From contig JAHEYG010000012.1 in assembly GCA_023251725.1 (NCBI GenBank), positions 1 to 50,648 on the forward strand: a stretch of 50,648 nucleotides of DNA, in the 5' to 3' direction. Under the pieces are notes generated by a model. That model made no database searches and had not been told where the DNA came from. It saw nothing but the letters and a program-made list of their open reading frames with translations. This document shows positions 1 to 9,076 of the stretch, piece after piece. Numbering within the stretch: the first letter of the stretch is position 1; each line of letters starts with the position of its first letter. The DNA comes from Sphingobacteriaceae bacterium. GTDB taxonomy: Bacteria; Bacteroidota; Bacteroidia; B-17B0; Aurantibacillaceae. A program made the translations under genes and the position numbers.

Positions 1-1
1 T

Positions 2-349
2 CAATTCAAAGGCGATTCGTTGGTAAAACCAAAGGGCGATAGTTTAAAAGTAGAGAATGCCAATCGCTCGGAATTAGCAAAAGACGAAGGTATAAAATGC
101 ACCAGAGCCGAATTAACCGATAAAGAATTTGTAACGGTGGGAAAAAATAAACTCGGCGAATATATAAGAATAACTTTTCAGGATTTGGAAAGAGGAGGCA
201 GAGAAATAATATTTCAAAAGAAATTAATGGAAAATGATGAGGTAAAATTCTATATGCCTTTCGATTTGGTAAAAGAAGCTAAACTCGCGGTTTTAATCAT
301 CATGAAGGGCAGCGAAATGTTTTATAAAAAAATTGATGTTACCGATTAG
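2..349 (+). CDS. partial hypothetical protein, 3' part
   Basis: The reading frame is open from base 2 and ends at a TAG at 347-349, so this is the C-terminal part (about 115 residues) of a gene that begins outside the window. I do not recognise the family. The visible part begins with a short duplicated motif (KGDSL twice, eight residues apart), followed by a mixed charged and hydrophobic segment that reads like a soluble or periplasmic beta-rich domain. A TTG at 20 could start it, but the frame continues upstream, so a partial gene is more likely. It lies directly upstream of mqnA in the same reading frame, separated only by the TAG. Confidence 0.5.
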   Translation, partial: QFKGDSLVKPKGDSLKVENANRSELAKDEGIKCTRAELTDKEFVTVGKNKLGEYIRITFQDLERGGREIIFQKKLMENDEVKFYMPFDLVKEAKLAVLIIMKGSEMFYKKIDVTD

Positions 350-361
350 ATTTTCTTCGAC

Positions 362-1126
362 ATCGATAAATTAAAAATATCCATCGTTTCTTATTTTAAT
401 ACTTTACCCTTCAGGTACGGTTTAAATAATTCCGAAATAAAAAATAAAATAGAATTACAGGAAGACATTCCAAGCATTTGCGCACAGAAATTAAAATTTA
501 ATCAAGTGGCTATTGGATTGGTGCCGGTTGCTTTGTTGGTTGAATTAGATCATTATAAAATTATAAGTGATTATTGTATTGGCGCGAATGGAAAAGTAGA
601 CAGCGTAAAATTATACAGCGAAGTTCCTTTGCAGGAAATAAAAACAGTAACGCTCGATTATCAATCCAAATCATCCATTAAACTCACCAAAGTTTTAAAT
701 AAATTTTATTGGAAACAAAATTTCGAATACATGGATGCTAAGCCGGGTTACGAAGAAAACATTAAAGGAAATAATGCTGCTGTAGTCATCGGCGACAGAA
801 CATTTTCGTTAAACGGAAAATTTAAATTTGAATACGATTTAGCTGAGGAATGGAAAAAATTTACGGGTTTGCCATTTGTTTTTGCAGCATGGGTAAGCAC
901 ATCTGAAATTAAAAAAGAATTTATTGATGAATTTAATCTGGCTCTTGAGTTTGGAGTTGCGAATACAAAAAAAGCCATCGACGAATCAAAAAACAGCCAT
1001 CTAAGCATTCAACCATCTAACCATTTTAATGCCGAAGATTATTTGTCGAACAAAATCTCCTACGACTTAAATTCCGAAAAACGAAAAGCTCTTGATTTAT
1101 TTTTGGAGCATATAAGAAAGCTTTAA
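362..1126 (+). CDS. mqnA: chorismate dehydratase MqnA (futalosine menaquinone pathway), no canonical start codon
   Basis: MqnA removes water from chorismate to give 3-enolpyruvylbenzoate, the first step of futalosine-dependent menaquinone synthesis, in the cytoplasm. The frame is open from 350 to the TAA at 1126. Its N-terminal segment carries the family signature VSYFNTLPFRYGL (from about 386), which matches the usual SYLNTxP start region. Later come a DYQSKSS serine-rich loop, the VVIGDRTF segment and LPFVFAAW, all in the normal order, and the length (about 255 aa) is normal. No ATG, GTG or TTG precedes the signature in this frame. The first GTG (506) would delete the substrate-binding N-terminus. 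The ATC at 362 sits where the initiator is expected (giving M-DKLKISIVSYF) and is used here provisionally; ATT at 350 and ATA at 377 are alternatives. The identity is firm and the start is uncertain. Confidence 0.8.
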   Translation: MDKLKISIVSYFNTLPFRYGLNNSEIKNKIELQEDIPSICAQKLKFNQVAIGLVPVALLVELDHYKIISDYCIGANGKVDSVKLYSEVPLQEIKTVTLDYQSKSSIKLTKVLNKFYWKQNFEYMDAKPGYEENIKGNNAAVVIGDRTFSLNGKFKFEYDLAEEWKKFTGLPFVFAAWVSTSEIKKEFIDEFNLALEFGVANTKKAIDESKNSHLSIQPSNHFNAEDYLSNKISYDLNSEKRKALDLFLEHIRKL

Positions 1127-1130
1127 AATT

Positions 1131-1196
1131 GTTTCACGCAGGGCTCGCGGAGACGCGGAGAAAAACTCTGCGATCTTTGCGCCTCTGCGTGACATT
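1131..1196. repeat. imperfect inverted repeat with CACGCAG arms between convergent genes
   Basis: The left arm begins CACGCAGGGCTCGCGG and the right arm, read on the other strand, begins CACGCAGAGGCGCAAAG. The two arms align over about 26 bases with some mismatches around a short A-rich centre. It fills the gap between the convergent mqnA and lipid kinase genes. It could act as a bidirectional terminator, but its composition is far richer in G+C than the surroundings and resembles a dispersed repeat. Confidence 0.6.
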
Positions 1197-1197
1197 T

Positions 1198-2088
1198 TTA
1201 TACGCCATCAAATTTATCACCAACAATTACCTTAAGCGATTTTGGAAATAATTTATAATTTATTTCGGCACCAAGCGTTTGCGGTTCGCCATCATGGTGA
1301 ATGATATTTGAATTTTCCCCAATAATAGAAAGTTCTTTACAAACAAAAGTCTCAATGAATCTGCTTTTATCTGCCTTGCCGCGCATTACTTTTAATACAA
1401 TGGCAGGAATCTGAAAAAAATTAAATGATTTAAAAATTACCACATGAAATAATCCATCGTTTAATTTGGCCTGCGGCGCTAAATAAAAATCGTTACCGTA
1501 TTGTCCGGCATTAGTAATACCAATTAAAAATGCCTTTCTATTATAAATTTTTCCATCGATACTTAATTGATAATCTTTTTCTTCGTACAAAAAAAATTCT
1601 TTTGCAATTAATCTGATATAGGTTTTTAGTCCGCGTGTTTTTAAATTGGCAAACAAATTGGCAATGTGCGCATCAAATCCTAATCCACTCGTGCAAAAAA
1701 ACGGAATGTTGTTTATAGTACCGCTGTCAATTACAGTTGTTTTATTTTTTATAATTTGTTTCAGCGCTTCTTCCGTTTTCATTTTGTAACCTAATGAGCG
1801 GGCCAATCCGTTACCTGAACCGGTGGGAATGATTCCAAGAATTATATTTGTATTTAAAATGGTGCTTGCCACCAAATTCACACTCCCATCTCCACCAACG
1901 GCAATAGCATCGGTAAAATTTTCTTTTTTTAATTTTTCGGCGAGCGTATTAAATTCGGAAATGTTTTTCCATAAACCAATCTCACATTTTATAATTTCAG
2001 GAAAATTATTTTTGATAATACCAATTATTTTATCCGAATTTCTTTTTCCGGAATTGGGATTAATGATAAATAAAAGTTTTCTTTCCAT
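1198..2088 (-). CDS. diacylglycerol kinase-family lipid kinase
   Basis: This is a soluble or peripheral lipid kinase of the DagK/YegS/sphingosine kinase fold, which phosphorylates a lipid alcohol using ATP. The catalytic-domain signature VGGDGSVN lies at residues 64-71, the second nucleotide-loop motif GTGSGNGLAR at about 105-115, and the C-terminal beta-sandwich motif HDGEP near residue 265. The 296-residue length is typical. The ATG at 2088 immediately precedes the expected first strand (LLFIINPNSG). The gene converges with mqnA. Upstream lies the terminator of the protease gene, so it is probably transcribed separately. The exact lipid substrate cannot be read from sequence. Confidence 0.88.
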   Translation of the reverse strand: MERKLLFIINPNSGKRNSDKIIGIIKNNFPEIIKCEIGLWKNISEFNTLAEKLKKENFTDAIAVGGDGSVNLVASTILNTNIILGIIPTGSGNGLARSLGYKMKTEEALKQIIKNKTTVIDSGTINNIPFFCTSGLGFDAHIANLFANLKTRGLKTYIRLIAKEFFLYEEKDYQLSIDGKIYNRKAFLIGITNAGQYGNDFYLAPQAKLNDGLFHVVIFKSFNFFQIPAIVLKVMRGKADKSRFIETFVCKELSIIGENSNIIHHDGEPQTLGAEINYKLFPKSLKVIVGDKFDGV

Positions 2089-2099
2089 AAATTAAGCCA

Positions 2100-2132
2100 T
2101 AAAAAAACCCCCTGAATGCTCAGGAGGTAAAT
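2100..2132 (-). terminator. rho-independent terminator of the protease gene
   Basis: Read on the minus strand, a hairpin with arms CCTGA and TCAGG, extended by further G-C pairs around a one-base bulge and closing a GCAT loop, is followed by a run of seven T residues. It starts about 20 bases after the stop codon of the minus-strand metzincin gene and lies before the start of the lipid kinase. Confidence 0.75.
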
Positions 2133-2148
2133 TTATGTAAAAATATAA

Positions 2149-4428
2149 TTACTGTTTAATAATTTTAGTAGTAGTTTGGCGGCTATTGTTTTTAAGCGTA
2201 ATAAAATAAACCCCGTTTTCCAAGTAGTCTAAATTATAATCTTTGTTGATCGAATAACCTAAGGAGGTTTCCTGAAAAACAGTTTTTCCTAATAGATCGG
2301 TAATACTAATTTTACTTTCGCCAAATGCATCTAAATTTCCGGCATCTACTCTAATGAAACCATAAAATGGATTTGGTGAAATAAATACTCCAATTGGGTT
2401 ACATGCTAATTTATTTATCCCAAGTACAGTAGTAATTGTAAAATTATTATCGTTAATGTCGAAGAAAATATTTCCCGGACATTCTACTTTAATTCTACAA
2501 GTACTTATATTAGCCGTAACACTTGGCACCGAAATTACCAATGAACCTGTATTAGCCACATTCGCCATCAGCATGGTAAATGTGGTTCCGGTATTGTACG
2601 AAATTAAAACATTTACTGTGGTACATGACACAGGCGCCAGGTCGGTGGCATTTACATTCCAGGTAACGGTTTGCGTACTTGCCCCGGGCCAACTTACACC
2701 CGCTGCATTAGGATAAGTAACATTAAACGGACCGGCAGCCGTAATAACCACCGATGAAGTGGCAGAACAAACTCCACCTCCGCCTAATTTATTATCTCGC
2801 GCTGTTATTCTGAATTTTAATGTTTGCGCAGTGGCCGGACAATATTCTCCTTTTGTTCCTGTTAAATTTCCTGTAAGAATCACACTTAATTTAGGGAACG
2901 AACGCGTTGGTGATGGAGTAGGAGTGTACGACATAAAATAAGGTTTGTTTCCCGAATTCCAAGTTCCACCTGCTGCGCCGGCATCCATTTCTTCCCACTG
3001 AAAAATTAATGGATCGCCATCGGGATCAGTGGCAGAACCTGTTAAATAAAACGGTGTTGATTTGGGAACATTATAAGTTGCCGAACCGGTTACAACAGGA
3101 GGATTATTTCCTGAAGTGGTTGTTACTGCGCAAGCATTACCGCCGCCAAGATTAGTGAAATTTACAATCTCATCGTAATTTACACCATGAAAATAAGCAA
3201 TGCTGTTTGATGCTAAATTATCTGCTCCGCAAATTCCTGCATAACCCATAATGGTAATTCCGCTTCCGGGTTCCATTGAAGTAGCAGCATTTCTGTTTCC
3301 GCCACCACAATTGCTGGTGATACTGTTAAAACTATGATTGCCTCCGAATTGATGCCCCATTTCGTGAGCTACATAATCAATATCGTATGGGTCGCCAACC
3401 GGACTCGGACTTCCGGTAATTCCTTTTGCTTTGTTAGTACCGCTGCACACGCATCCTAAAAACGCCAGTCCACCGCCGCCTGTGCTAAAAGTGTGACCAA
3501 TATCATAATTAGCAGAACCAATGTTTGCATTATTAACAGTTTGACTTTCGTTAATTAAAACTCCGGCATTATTATTTCCGGTGAAGGGATCGGTTCCTGC
3601 ATTGGTAAACACCACCATTGTTTCGGTGGCCACTAAAACCAATCGTACTGCCACTTCAGTTTCGTAAACACCATCAACGCGATTTACACTTGTTACAATT
3701 TTTGCTAAAGTTTGCGCAACAGTTGGAGCAGGCAATCCTGTTGCGGCAACAGCGTATTCGCCGGTGCAAGCCAATGCTAAACGATAGGTGCGCAAGTTAA
3801 CGCCTACGCAGGCTGCAGCAACTTTAGTGTTTGTGTTTTCCTGAATGTTTTGTTTTTTTTTGGGACCATCCGTTTTGTTATCCTGATTTTCATTGAGCAA
3901 ACCGGCTTCAGGTAATTTATTGGCAGGGTCTTTTACAAAATCGGTGGTATAATAAGAAATGTAATCGCTAATGTTTCCATTGCTGAAAGGATCAATAAAA
4001 ATATCGCCGTTAACGCTGCGAATCATTCCATGGAAACCAAACTCATTCCAGTCAATTTTTCCGTTGGCGTAAACATCATCAACCCCTCTTATGCTAAAAG
4101 TTTTTATGTTGGGAAAATTATCGGCAAGGGCCTTTTCCATGATGGAAGATTCAACTACCTTGAAGGCCTGAATTTGTCCGTTTGCGATGGGCAAATAAAT
4201 AATACAGTTAGATTCGTTTATTTTTACCGATTTTTCATTGGGAGCGCTCCACAATTTATCTTTTAAAGCGGTGCCGCTTAAATGAAAAGTTAAATATTTT
4301 TGCGGGATAATTTGCCGAACACCCACCGGATTAATATCTTTTTCAAGAATAGGTTTCCAAAAATTTTGTTGGGATTTTGAGTTGAGAGCAAAACAAAATG
4401 CCGCTGCTAAAAATAAAAATTTCTTCAT
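2149..4428 (-). CDS. secreted reprolysin-like metzincin protease with T9SS type A sorting domain
   Basis: This is an exported zinc endopeptidase. A signal peptide (about residues 1-19, ending NSKSQ) is followed by a pro-region and a metzincin catalytic domain with the zinc motif HEMGHQFGGNHS near residues 353-364. A downstream Met-turn segment (GITIMGYAG) fits an M12B/reprolysin-like fold. After it come beta-sandwich/PKD-like domains (around 440-660) and a C-terminal sorting domain beginning PNPFYGF and ending in basic residues (TTKIIKQ), which directs export through the type IX system and surface anchoring. Length is 759 aa. The ATG at 4428 gives a clean signal peptide. A TATATTTG element lies just upstream and a terminator downstream, so the gene is monocistronic. 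Natural substrates are unknown. Confidence 0.88.
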   Translation of the reverse strand: MKKFLFLAAAFCFALNSKSQQNFWKPILEKDINPVGVRQIIPQKYLTFHLSGTALKDKLWSAPNEKSVKINESNCIIYLPIANGQIQAFKVVESSIMEKALADNFPNIKTFSIRGVDDVYANGKIDWNEFGFHGMIRSVNGDIFIDPFSNGNISDYISYYTTDFVKDPANKLPEAGLLNENQDNKTDGPKKKQNIQENTNTKVAAACVGVNLRTYRLALACTGEYAVAATGLPAPTVAQTLAKIVTSVNRVDGVYETEVAVRLVLVATETMVVFTNAGTDPFTGNNNAGVLINESQTVNNANIGSANYDIGHTFSTGGGGLAFLGCVCSGTNKAKGITGSPSPVGDPYDIDYVAHEMGHQFGGNHSFNSITSNCGGGNRNAATSMEPGSGITIMGYAGICGADNLASNSIAYFHGVNYDEIVNFTNLGGGNACAVTTTSGNNPPVVTGSATYNVPKSTPFYLTGSATDPDGDPLIFQWEEMDAGAAGGTWNSGNKPYFMSYTPTPSPTRSFPKLSVILTGNLTGTKGEYCPATAQTLKFRITARDNKLGGGGVCSATSSVVITAAGPFNVTYPNAAGVSWPGASTQTVTWNVNATDLAPVSCTTVNVLISYNTGTTFTMLMANVANTGSLVISVPSVTANISTCRIKVECPGNIFFDINDNNFTITTVLGINKLACNPIGVFISPNPFYGFIRVDAGNLDAFGESKISITDLLGKTVFQETSLGYSINKDYNLDYLENGVYFITLKNNSRQTTTKIIKQ

Positions 4429-4448
4429 GTGGATAGTTTTAGTATAAT

Positions 4449-4456
4449 CAAATATA
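4449..4456 (-). promoter_or_regulatory. Bacteroidota -7 promoter element (TATATTTG)
   Basis: This is a perfect match on the minus strand to the Bacteroidota -7 consensus TAnnTTTG, about 20 bases upstream of the protease ATG. No clear TTTG is seen at the -33 spacing. Confidence 0.5.
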
Positions 4457-4510
4457 CATTATTTATTTGTAAATAAAAAGAAATTAATTTGTAAGATTGG
4501 AAAGCTATTT

Positions 4511-5335
4511 TTAGTAGAGAAAAGGCTTTATATCGGGGTCACTAGTATCTTGAGTGCGAACTGACTCAAAGTATTTAAAAAATATTTCATTGAGCTTTGT
4601 AACATAATTCAAGTATTTTACAACACTATAACGCTTAATGATAGAACCTTTAATAACAGAACCATCAAATTTTATTGCATAGGCTTTTACGTATGAAGTT
4701 GGAGAGCCTTTTGGAAAAACCATGTACGGAAAAGGACCTTTAAGCTGATGACCATATTTATTTTTAATTATAATCGCCATTTCTTTTACGGCGTTGCCCG
4801 ATTCTTTAATATATTTTGCTGTATCTTCTTTTATGAAACCAATTGAAGAATTGTAAGCATAGTCACCTTCTGCCAACAAATAAAAATTTCCATCATAAAT
4901 TATTTTTGGATCTACATTAAGATTGGTATCTAAAAAAATTCCTTGTCGCGCGCCTTTTATAAGCGTGTCGCTTTTATTGCTGTAAAAAAAATAAACTTTT
5001 GAAAACAAGTATAATGAAGAATACGCTCTCACAATATTTTTGTTAACTATAAAAGTTTCGTTTTCAACGGAAGTAGCATAATCAATGTTCCCGTTTTTTT
5101 TTAATATTTCAATAGCTTTTTGATTGGTTTTTAACCGCACCATTAAGGCCCCTGTTTTGAGCTGATTAATTTGCCAAGCAGAAATGATATGACGTTTTTT
5201 ATAAAAATGTTTAAACTGTTCGGTTTCTTTAAAATCTTTAGGTGCATAAATACTGCTCACATCGCTTTGGCCAAAGCTAAAACCGGAAATAAACAATATT
5301 CCAATAATTAATAATTTATTTAATAATGGAGCCAT
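4511..5335 (-). CDS. exported protein of unknown function, overlapping the end of metG
   Basis: I do not recognise this 274-residue protein. It starts with a typical Sec signal peptide (hydrophobic [15 protein letters not shown], cleavage near residue 22) and has no lipobox. The mature part contains tyrosine- and lysine-rich strands with no obvious catalytic motif. The ATG at 5335 lies inside the 3' end of metG, overlapping it by 20 nt in another frame, so the two are very likely co-transcribed and possibly translationally coupled. The overlap need not mean a functional link. Composition is like its neighbours. Confidence 0.75.
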   Translation of the reverse strand: MAPLLNKLLIIGILFISGFSFGQSDVSSIYAPKDFKETEQFKHFYKKRHIISAWQINQLKTGALMVRLKTNQKAIEILKKNGNIDYATSVENETFIVNKNIVRAYSSLYLFSKVYFFYSNKSDTLIKGARQGIFLDTNLNVDPKIIYDGNFYLLAEGDYAYNSSIGFIKEDTAKYIKESGNAVKEMAIIIKNKYGHQLKGPFPYMVFPKGSPTSYVKAYAIKFDGSVIKGSIIKRYSVVKYLNYVTKLNEIFFKYFESVRTQDTSDPDIKPFLY

Positions 5336-7364
5336 TGTTGCTGTTATCTTTAGTGGGAATTACAAAACTCAATTCGCCCTGAGCGTTTTCGGCCATTAAA
5401 ATCATTCCCATGCTTTCGATGCCTTTTATTTTTCGCGGAGCGAGATTTACTAAGATGCTCACTTTTTTACCAATAATATCCTCGGGTTTATACCATTCGG
5501 CAATACCACTCACCACTGTTCGTTTATCGAAACCGGTATCGATTTTTAATTTCAATAATTTATCGGTTTTAGGAACACGCTCAGCTTCCAAAATAGTTCC
5601 CACTCTAATATCCATTTTATTAAAATCATCAAAAGAAGTTTCAGCTTTAGCTTTGGGAATAGAAGTATTTTCGGAAGCATTTTGTTTTTTTGTATTGGAT
5701 AATTTTTCCAATTGCAATTGCACATCATTATCTTCAATTTTAGAAAATAAAATTGGGGCGTCGCTTGCAATTTTATGCCGCGCTGCTAAATTATTGGTAT
5801 TGCGCGCCGAATTCCATTTTAAAGGATTCAGATTTAATAATTCAAATAATTTTTTGCTGGTAAACGGTACAAACGGTTCGCAAACAATGGCAAGGTTGGC
5901 CGAAATTTGTAAAGCAATATTCATTACAGTTTTTTCGCGTTTCTCATCACTCTTAATTAATTTCCAGGGTTCCTGCTCTGCTAAATATTTATTTCCCAAA
6001 CGCGCTAGGTTCATCATTTCTCCCAACGCTTCCCTAAAACGGAATTTTTCCAAGGAAGCACCAATTTTTTCCGGCGCTTTGGCCACTTCCTCCAAAATTA
6101 ATAAATCCTGCTTGGTATATTCGCTTGCCTCAGGTACCAAACCGTTATGATTTTTATTGGTCAAAACAATAACGCGATTAATAAAATTTCCTAAAATATC
6201 ACCGAGCTCACTGTTATTTTTAATTTGAAAATCCTTCCATGTAAAATCATTATCCTTGGTTTCAGGCGCATTCGCGCAAAGTGTATACCGCAATACATCC
6301 TGCTTATCTTTAAAATCCAATAAATACTCGTGCAACCAAACCGCCCAATTGCGCGAAGTAGAAATTTTATCTCCTTCTAAATTTAAAAATTCGTTAGCTG
6401 GTACATTATCGGGCAAAATAAAATCGCCATGTTCCATTAACATCGCCGGAAAAATCAGGCAATGAAACACAATGTTATCTTTCCCAATAAAATGAATCAA
6501 CCTAGTATCTTTATCCTTCCAGTATTTTTCCCAGTCGTTCGGTAATAATTCTTTAGTAGCCGAAATATATCCGATGGGCGCATCAAACCAAACATAAAGT
6601 ACTTTTCCTTCGGCACCTTTTACAGGAACCGGAACGCCCCAATTTAAATCGCGCGTCATTGCCCGTGGTTGAAGACCGTCACCACTCTCCAACCAGCTTT
6701 TACACTGTCCGTAAACATTGCTTTTCCAATCGGCATGTTTGCCAATGTAGTCAGCAATTTTAGGCTGCAATTTATCCAATGGCAAAAACCAGTTCTTAGT
6801 TTCTTTTTTAACCGGCACGCTTCCCGATAAGGTAGATTTTGGATTGATTAAATCGGTAGCGTTTAAAGTAGAACCGCAGCGTTCGCACTGGTCACCATAA
6901 GCTTCGGGGTTAGCACATTTCGGACATTCACCGGTAATATAACGGTCTGCCAAAAATTGTCCGGCCTCAGTATCAAAATATTGCTCAGTAACCTGTTCTG
7001 TAAATGAGCCTTTATCGTAAAGTGTTTTAAAAAAATCGGAAGCCGTTTGATGATGAATTTTAGAGGAAGTACGCGAGTAAACATCAAATGAAATGCCGAA
7101 TTCCTTAAATGAATCGCCCATTATTTTATGATATTTATCAACCACTTGCTGAGGTGTTATGCCTTCTTTTTTAGCTTTTATGGTAATAGGAACCCCGTGT
7201 TCGTCGCTTCCGCAAATGAACCTAACATCCTCGCCCTTGCTACGCAGGTAACGCACGTATATGTCCGAAGGCAAATAACATCCGGCCAAGTGCCCGATAT
7301 GTACCGGACCGTTAGCATAAGGTAAAGCCGCCGTTACAAGGGTGCGTTTAAAGGAATTCGGCAT
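5316..7364 (-). CDS. metG: methionyl-tRNA synthetase with C-terminal tRNA-binding domain
   Basis: MetG charges tRNA(Met) with methionine in the cytoplasm. The class I signature HIGH is at residues 22-25 (VHIGHLAG). The zinc-binding insertion has two CxxC pairs ([16 protein letters not shown]) near 145-165. The KMSKS loop appears as KISTS near residue 331. An anticodon-binding alpha-helical domain follows, then a linker and a Trbp111-like OB-fold (about 577-682, from [11 protein letters not shown]) that increases tRNA affinity. The 682-aa length matches the dimeric bacterial form. The ATG at 7364 directly precedes the Rossmann start, and a TATCTTTG promoter element lies about 40 bases upstream. 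It shares a transcript with the unknown exported protein that overlaps its 3' end. Confidence 0.97.
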   Translation of the reverse strand: MPNSFKRTLVTAALPYANGPVHIGHLAGCYLPSDIYVRYLRSKGEDVRFICGSDEHGVPITIKAKKEGITPQQVVDKYHKIMGDSFKEFGISFDVYSRTSSKIHHQTASDFFKTLYDKGSFTEQVTEQYFDTEAGQFLADRYITGECPKCANPEAYGDQCERCGSTLNATDLINPKSTLSGSVPVKKETKNWFLPLDKLQPKIADYIGKHADWKSNVYGQCKSWLESGDGLQPRAMTRDLNWGVPVPVKGAEGKVLYVWFDAPIGYISATKELLPNDWEKYWKDKDTRLIHFIGKDNIVFHCLIFPAMLMEHGDFILPDNVPANEFLNLEGDKISTSRNWAVWLHEYLLDFKDKQDVLRYTLCANAPETKDNDFTWKDFQIKNNSELGDILGNFINRVIVLTNKNHNGLVPEASEYTKQDLLILEEVAKAPEKIGASLEKFRFREALGEMMNLARLGNKYLAEQEPWKLIKSDEKREKTVMNIALQISANLAIVCEPFVPFTSKKLFELLNLNPLKWNSARNTNNLAARHKIASDAPILFSKIEDNDVQLQLEKLSNTKKQNASENTSIPKAKAETSFDDFNKMDIRVGTILEAERVPKTDKLLKLKIDTGFDKRTVVSGIAEWYKPEDIIGKKVSILVNLAPRKIKGIESMGMILMAENAQGELSFVIPTKDNSNNGSIIK

Positions 7365-7402
7365 AAAAAATTTTGTAATTAAAAAAAAATCGTAATATTG
7401 TA

Positions 7403-7410
7403 CAAAGATA
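7403..7410 (-). promoter_or_regulatory. -7 promoter element (TATCTTTG) for metG
   Basis: This is a perfect minus-strand TAnnTTTG match about 39 bases upstream of the metG start codon, in an AT-rich divergent gap. No good -33 TTTG is visible at 19-21 nt spacing. Confidence 0.5.
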
Positions 7411-7467
7411 ATAAACCCTTTCTAAGAACGTAAAAGTATTTAATAATCACAAAATAAATTAATCTCT

Positions 7468-8085
7468 ATGTCAAAATCAGAAAAATGGAAGCCGATTAAG
7501 TTTTCTTCAAAAGTAAAACTTCAAAAAAAGTATTTGGTATCTAACACCGGAAAAATTTCGAGTTATGCCGATTCACCAAAAAAAGCACATCATTTAAAAG
7601 CAAAACGCATTGAAGATTTTCATTGCATCAGTTTAAGAATGCATGGCGTAAAAAAGTCATTGTTCATTCACCGTTTGGTGGCCGAAGCATTTGTAAACCG
7701 CAAATCATCAAAGCATGAATTTGTTTTGCATTTAGACCATAACAGAAGCAACAACAATGCTTCTAACTTAAAATGGGCTACTCACAAGGAGCAATTAGAA
7801 CACCGTAAGTCGAGCCCGGCCGTTAAACGCGCGATTAAAGCGAGAGTATTAATCAGCGGTTCTTTTTCGAAAGTATTGAACGAAGCAAAAGTTCGCAAAA
7901 TGAAAGAAGAAGTGTTTAATCCTAAACGTAAACGTACTTTAAAACAAATTGCTGCCGCATATAAAACTTCTGAGATGAATGTCTACCGAATTAAAAAAGG
8001 TGAATTTTGGTATCAGATAAAAGTGAAAGGTGAGCCGGCCAGCGTGAAATACTTAGCGTATTTAAAAGCAAAAAAAGCTCAATAA
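7468..8085 (+). CDS. NUMOD4/HNH-type nuclease-like protein with C-terminal helix-turn-helix
   Basis: Residues 5-35 (WKPIKF to LVSNTGKISSY) match the NUMOD4 motif found next to HNH nuclease domains. Residues 85-110 (HLDHNRSNNNASNLKW) carry an HNH-type metal and catalytic motif. Residues 135-185 form a resolvase-like helix-turn-helix (LKQIAAAYKTSEMNVYRIKKGEFW), as in homing-type and phage HNH proteins. The domain architecture suggests a DNA-binding endonuclease, but many Bacteroidota carry such genes as stable chromosomal loci, and no mobile context is visible here. It is divergent from metG and ends 4 nt before ldcA, so the two are probably co-transcribed. The biological role is unknown. Confidence 0.8.
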   Translation: MSKSEKWKPIKFSSKVKLQKKYLVSNTGKISSYADSPKKAHHLKAKRIEDFHCISLRMHGVKKSLFIHRLVAEAFVNRKSSKHEFVLHLDHNRSNNNASNLKWATHKEQLEHRKSSPAVKRAIKARVLISGSFSKVLNEAKVRKMKEEVFNPKRKRTLKQIAAAYKTSEMNVYRIKKGEFWYQIKVKGEPASVKYLAYLKAKKAQ

Positions 8086-8089
8086 AATA

Positions 8090-8992
8090 TTGAAACAATT
8101 ACCCAAATCTCTTCGAAAGGGCGATACTGTAGCCATAGTTGCTACCGCCCGCAAAACAACTGAAGAAGAAATTGCCCCCTCGGTAAAAATGATGGAGGGC
8201 TGGGGACTAAAAGTTGTTTTTTCACCTCATTTATTTAAATCAGAAAACCAGTTCGCGGGTTCAGACAGCGAACGGTCTTCTGATTTACAATGGGCGCTCG
8301 ATAATAAAGATGTAAAAGCAATTATTATGGCGCGCGGCGGTTACGGAACTTTGCGCATTGTTGATAAAGTAAATTTTTCGCGGTTTGTAAAAAACCCGAA
8401 ATGGATTGTTGGTTACAGTGATATTACAGTGCTGAGTTCGCATTTAATTAATTTAGGGGTGGCTTCCATTCACGGAACTATGGCTTTTAATTTTAGCCAA
8501 CACGAAGAAGCGACCGAGAGTGTGAGAAAATTATTATTTGGTGAGAGTGTAAATTACGAAATGCCGGCTCACGCTTTAAATAAATGCGGCGAAGGAAAAG
8601 CCGAATTGGTGGGAGGAAATTTATCGGTGTTGTACGCTTTAAGCGGATCGGAATCGGATTTAGTTACAAAACATAAAATTTTATTTATTGAGGATTTGGA
8701 TGAGTATTTGTATCATGTTGACAGAATGATGATGCAATTAAAACGTTCGGGTAAATTAAAAAATTTAAAAGGATTAATTGTGGGTGGGATGACGGAGATG
8801 AAAGACAATAAAATTCCGTACGGAAAAAGTGTTGAAGAAATTATTTTGGATGCGGTGAAAGAATATAATTACCCGGTGTGTTTTAATTTTCCGGCAGGCC
8901 ATATTAAAAGAAATTTAGCTTTTTGTATTGGGAAAATGATTCAGCTGGTAGTTTACAACAGCGGAACCAAAGTAGATTATATAGAGGATTAA
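8090..8992 (+). CDS. LD-carboxypeptidase, peptidase family S66
   Basis: This is a muropeptide LD-carboxypeptidase of the LdcA/MccF family, which cleaves the terminal D-amino acid from tetrapeptides during cell-wall recycling. The nucleophile is in GYSDIT (Ser110). The general-base glutamate lies in the IEDLDEYLYHVDRM segment (about residue 200) and the histidine in PAGHIKRN (about 269). The ARGGYG motif and GGNLSVL segment are also typical. The 300-aa length is normal. The start is a TTG at 8090, which gives MKQLPKSLRKGDTVAIVA, exactly the family N-terminus, and no better ATG precedes it. No signal peptide is present, so it is cytoplasmic. It follows the HNH gene by 4 nt. Confidence 0.9.
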   Translation: MKQLPKSLRKGDTVAIVATARKTTEEEIAPSVKMMEGWGLKVVFSPHLFKSENQFAGSDSERSSDLQWALDNKDVKAIIMARGGYGTLRIVDKVNFSRFVKNPKWIVGYSDITVLSSHLINLGVASIHGTMAFNFSQHEEATESVRKLLFGESVNYEMPAHALNKCGEGKAELVGGNLSVLYALSGSESDLVTKHKILFIEDLDEYLYHVDRMMMQLKRSGKLKNLKGLIVGGMTEMKDNKIPYGKSVEEIILDAVKEYNYPVCFNFPAGHIKRNLAFCIGKMIQLVVYNSGTKVDYIED

Positions 8993-9015
8993 TCTTTTTT
9001 GAAATAATACGCCAC

Positions 9016-9074
9016 GAATCATTTTAAATCAAAGTAATCATCATAGTATTTATATAAATCAATTTAATCATAGT
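9016..9074. repeat. degenerate short-period repeat (AATCA-type)
   Basis: The gap between ldcA and the hydrolase gene holds repeated AATCATTTTAAATCA and AATCAATTTAATCATAG words at a spacing of roughly 8-10 bases. It is one of several different short-period repeats found in gene gaps of this window. Confidence 0.5.
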
Positions 9075-9076
9075 CA

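Noticed and set aside
20-1126. One long gene joining the first partial gene with mqnA through the TAG
   Set aside because: The upstream part does not resemble any MqnA extension, and MqnA normally starts close to its signature. Read-through is kept only as a possibility in the finding on mqnA.
5410-6150. 246-residue plus-strand frame inside metG
   Set aside because: It is the antisense shadow of a strongly conserved tRNA synthetase gene.
7468-8085. Active mobile homing endonuclease or intron
   Set aside because: No intron, inverted ends, target duplication or interrupted gene is visible around it.
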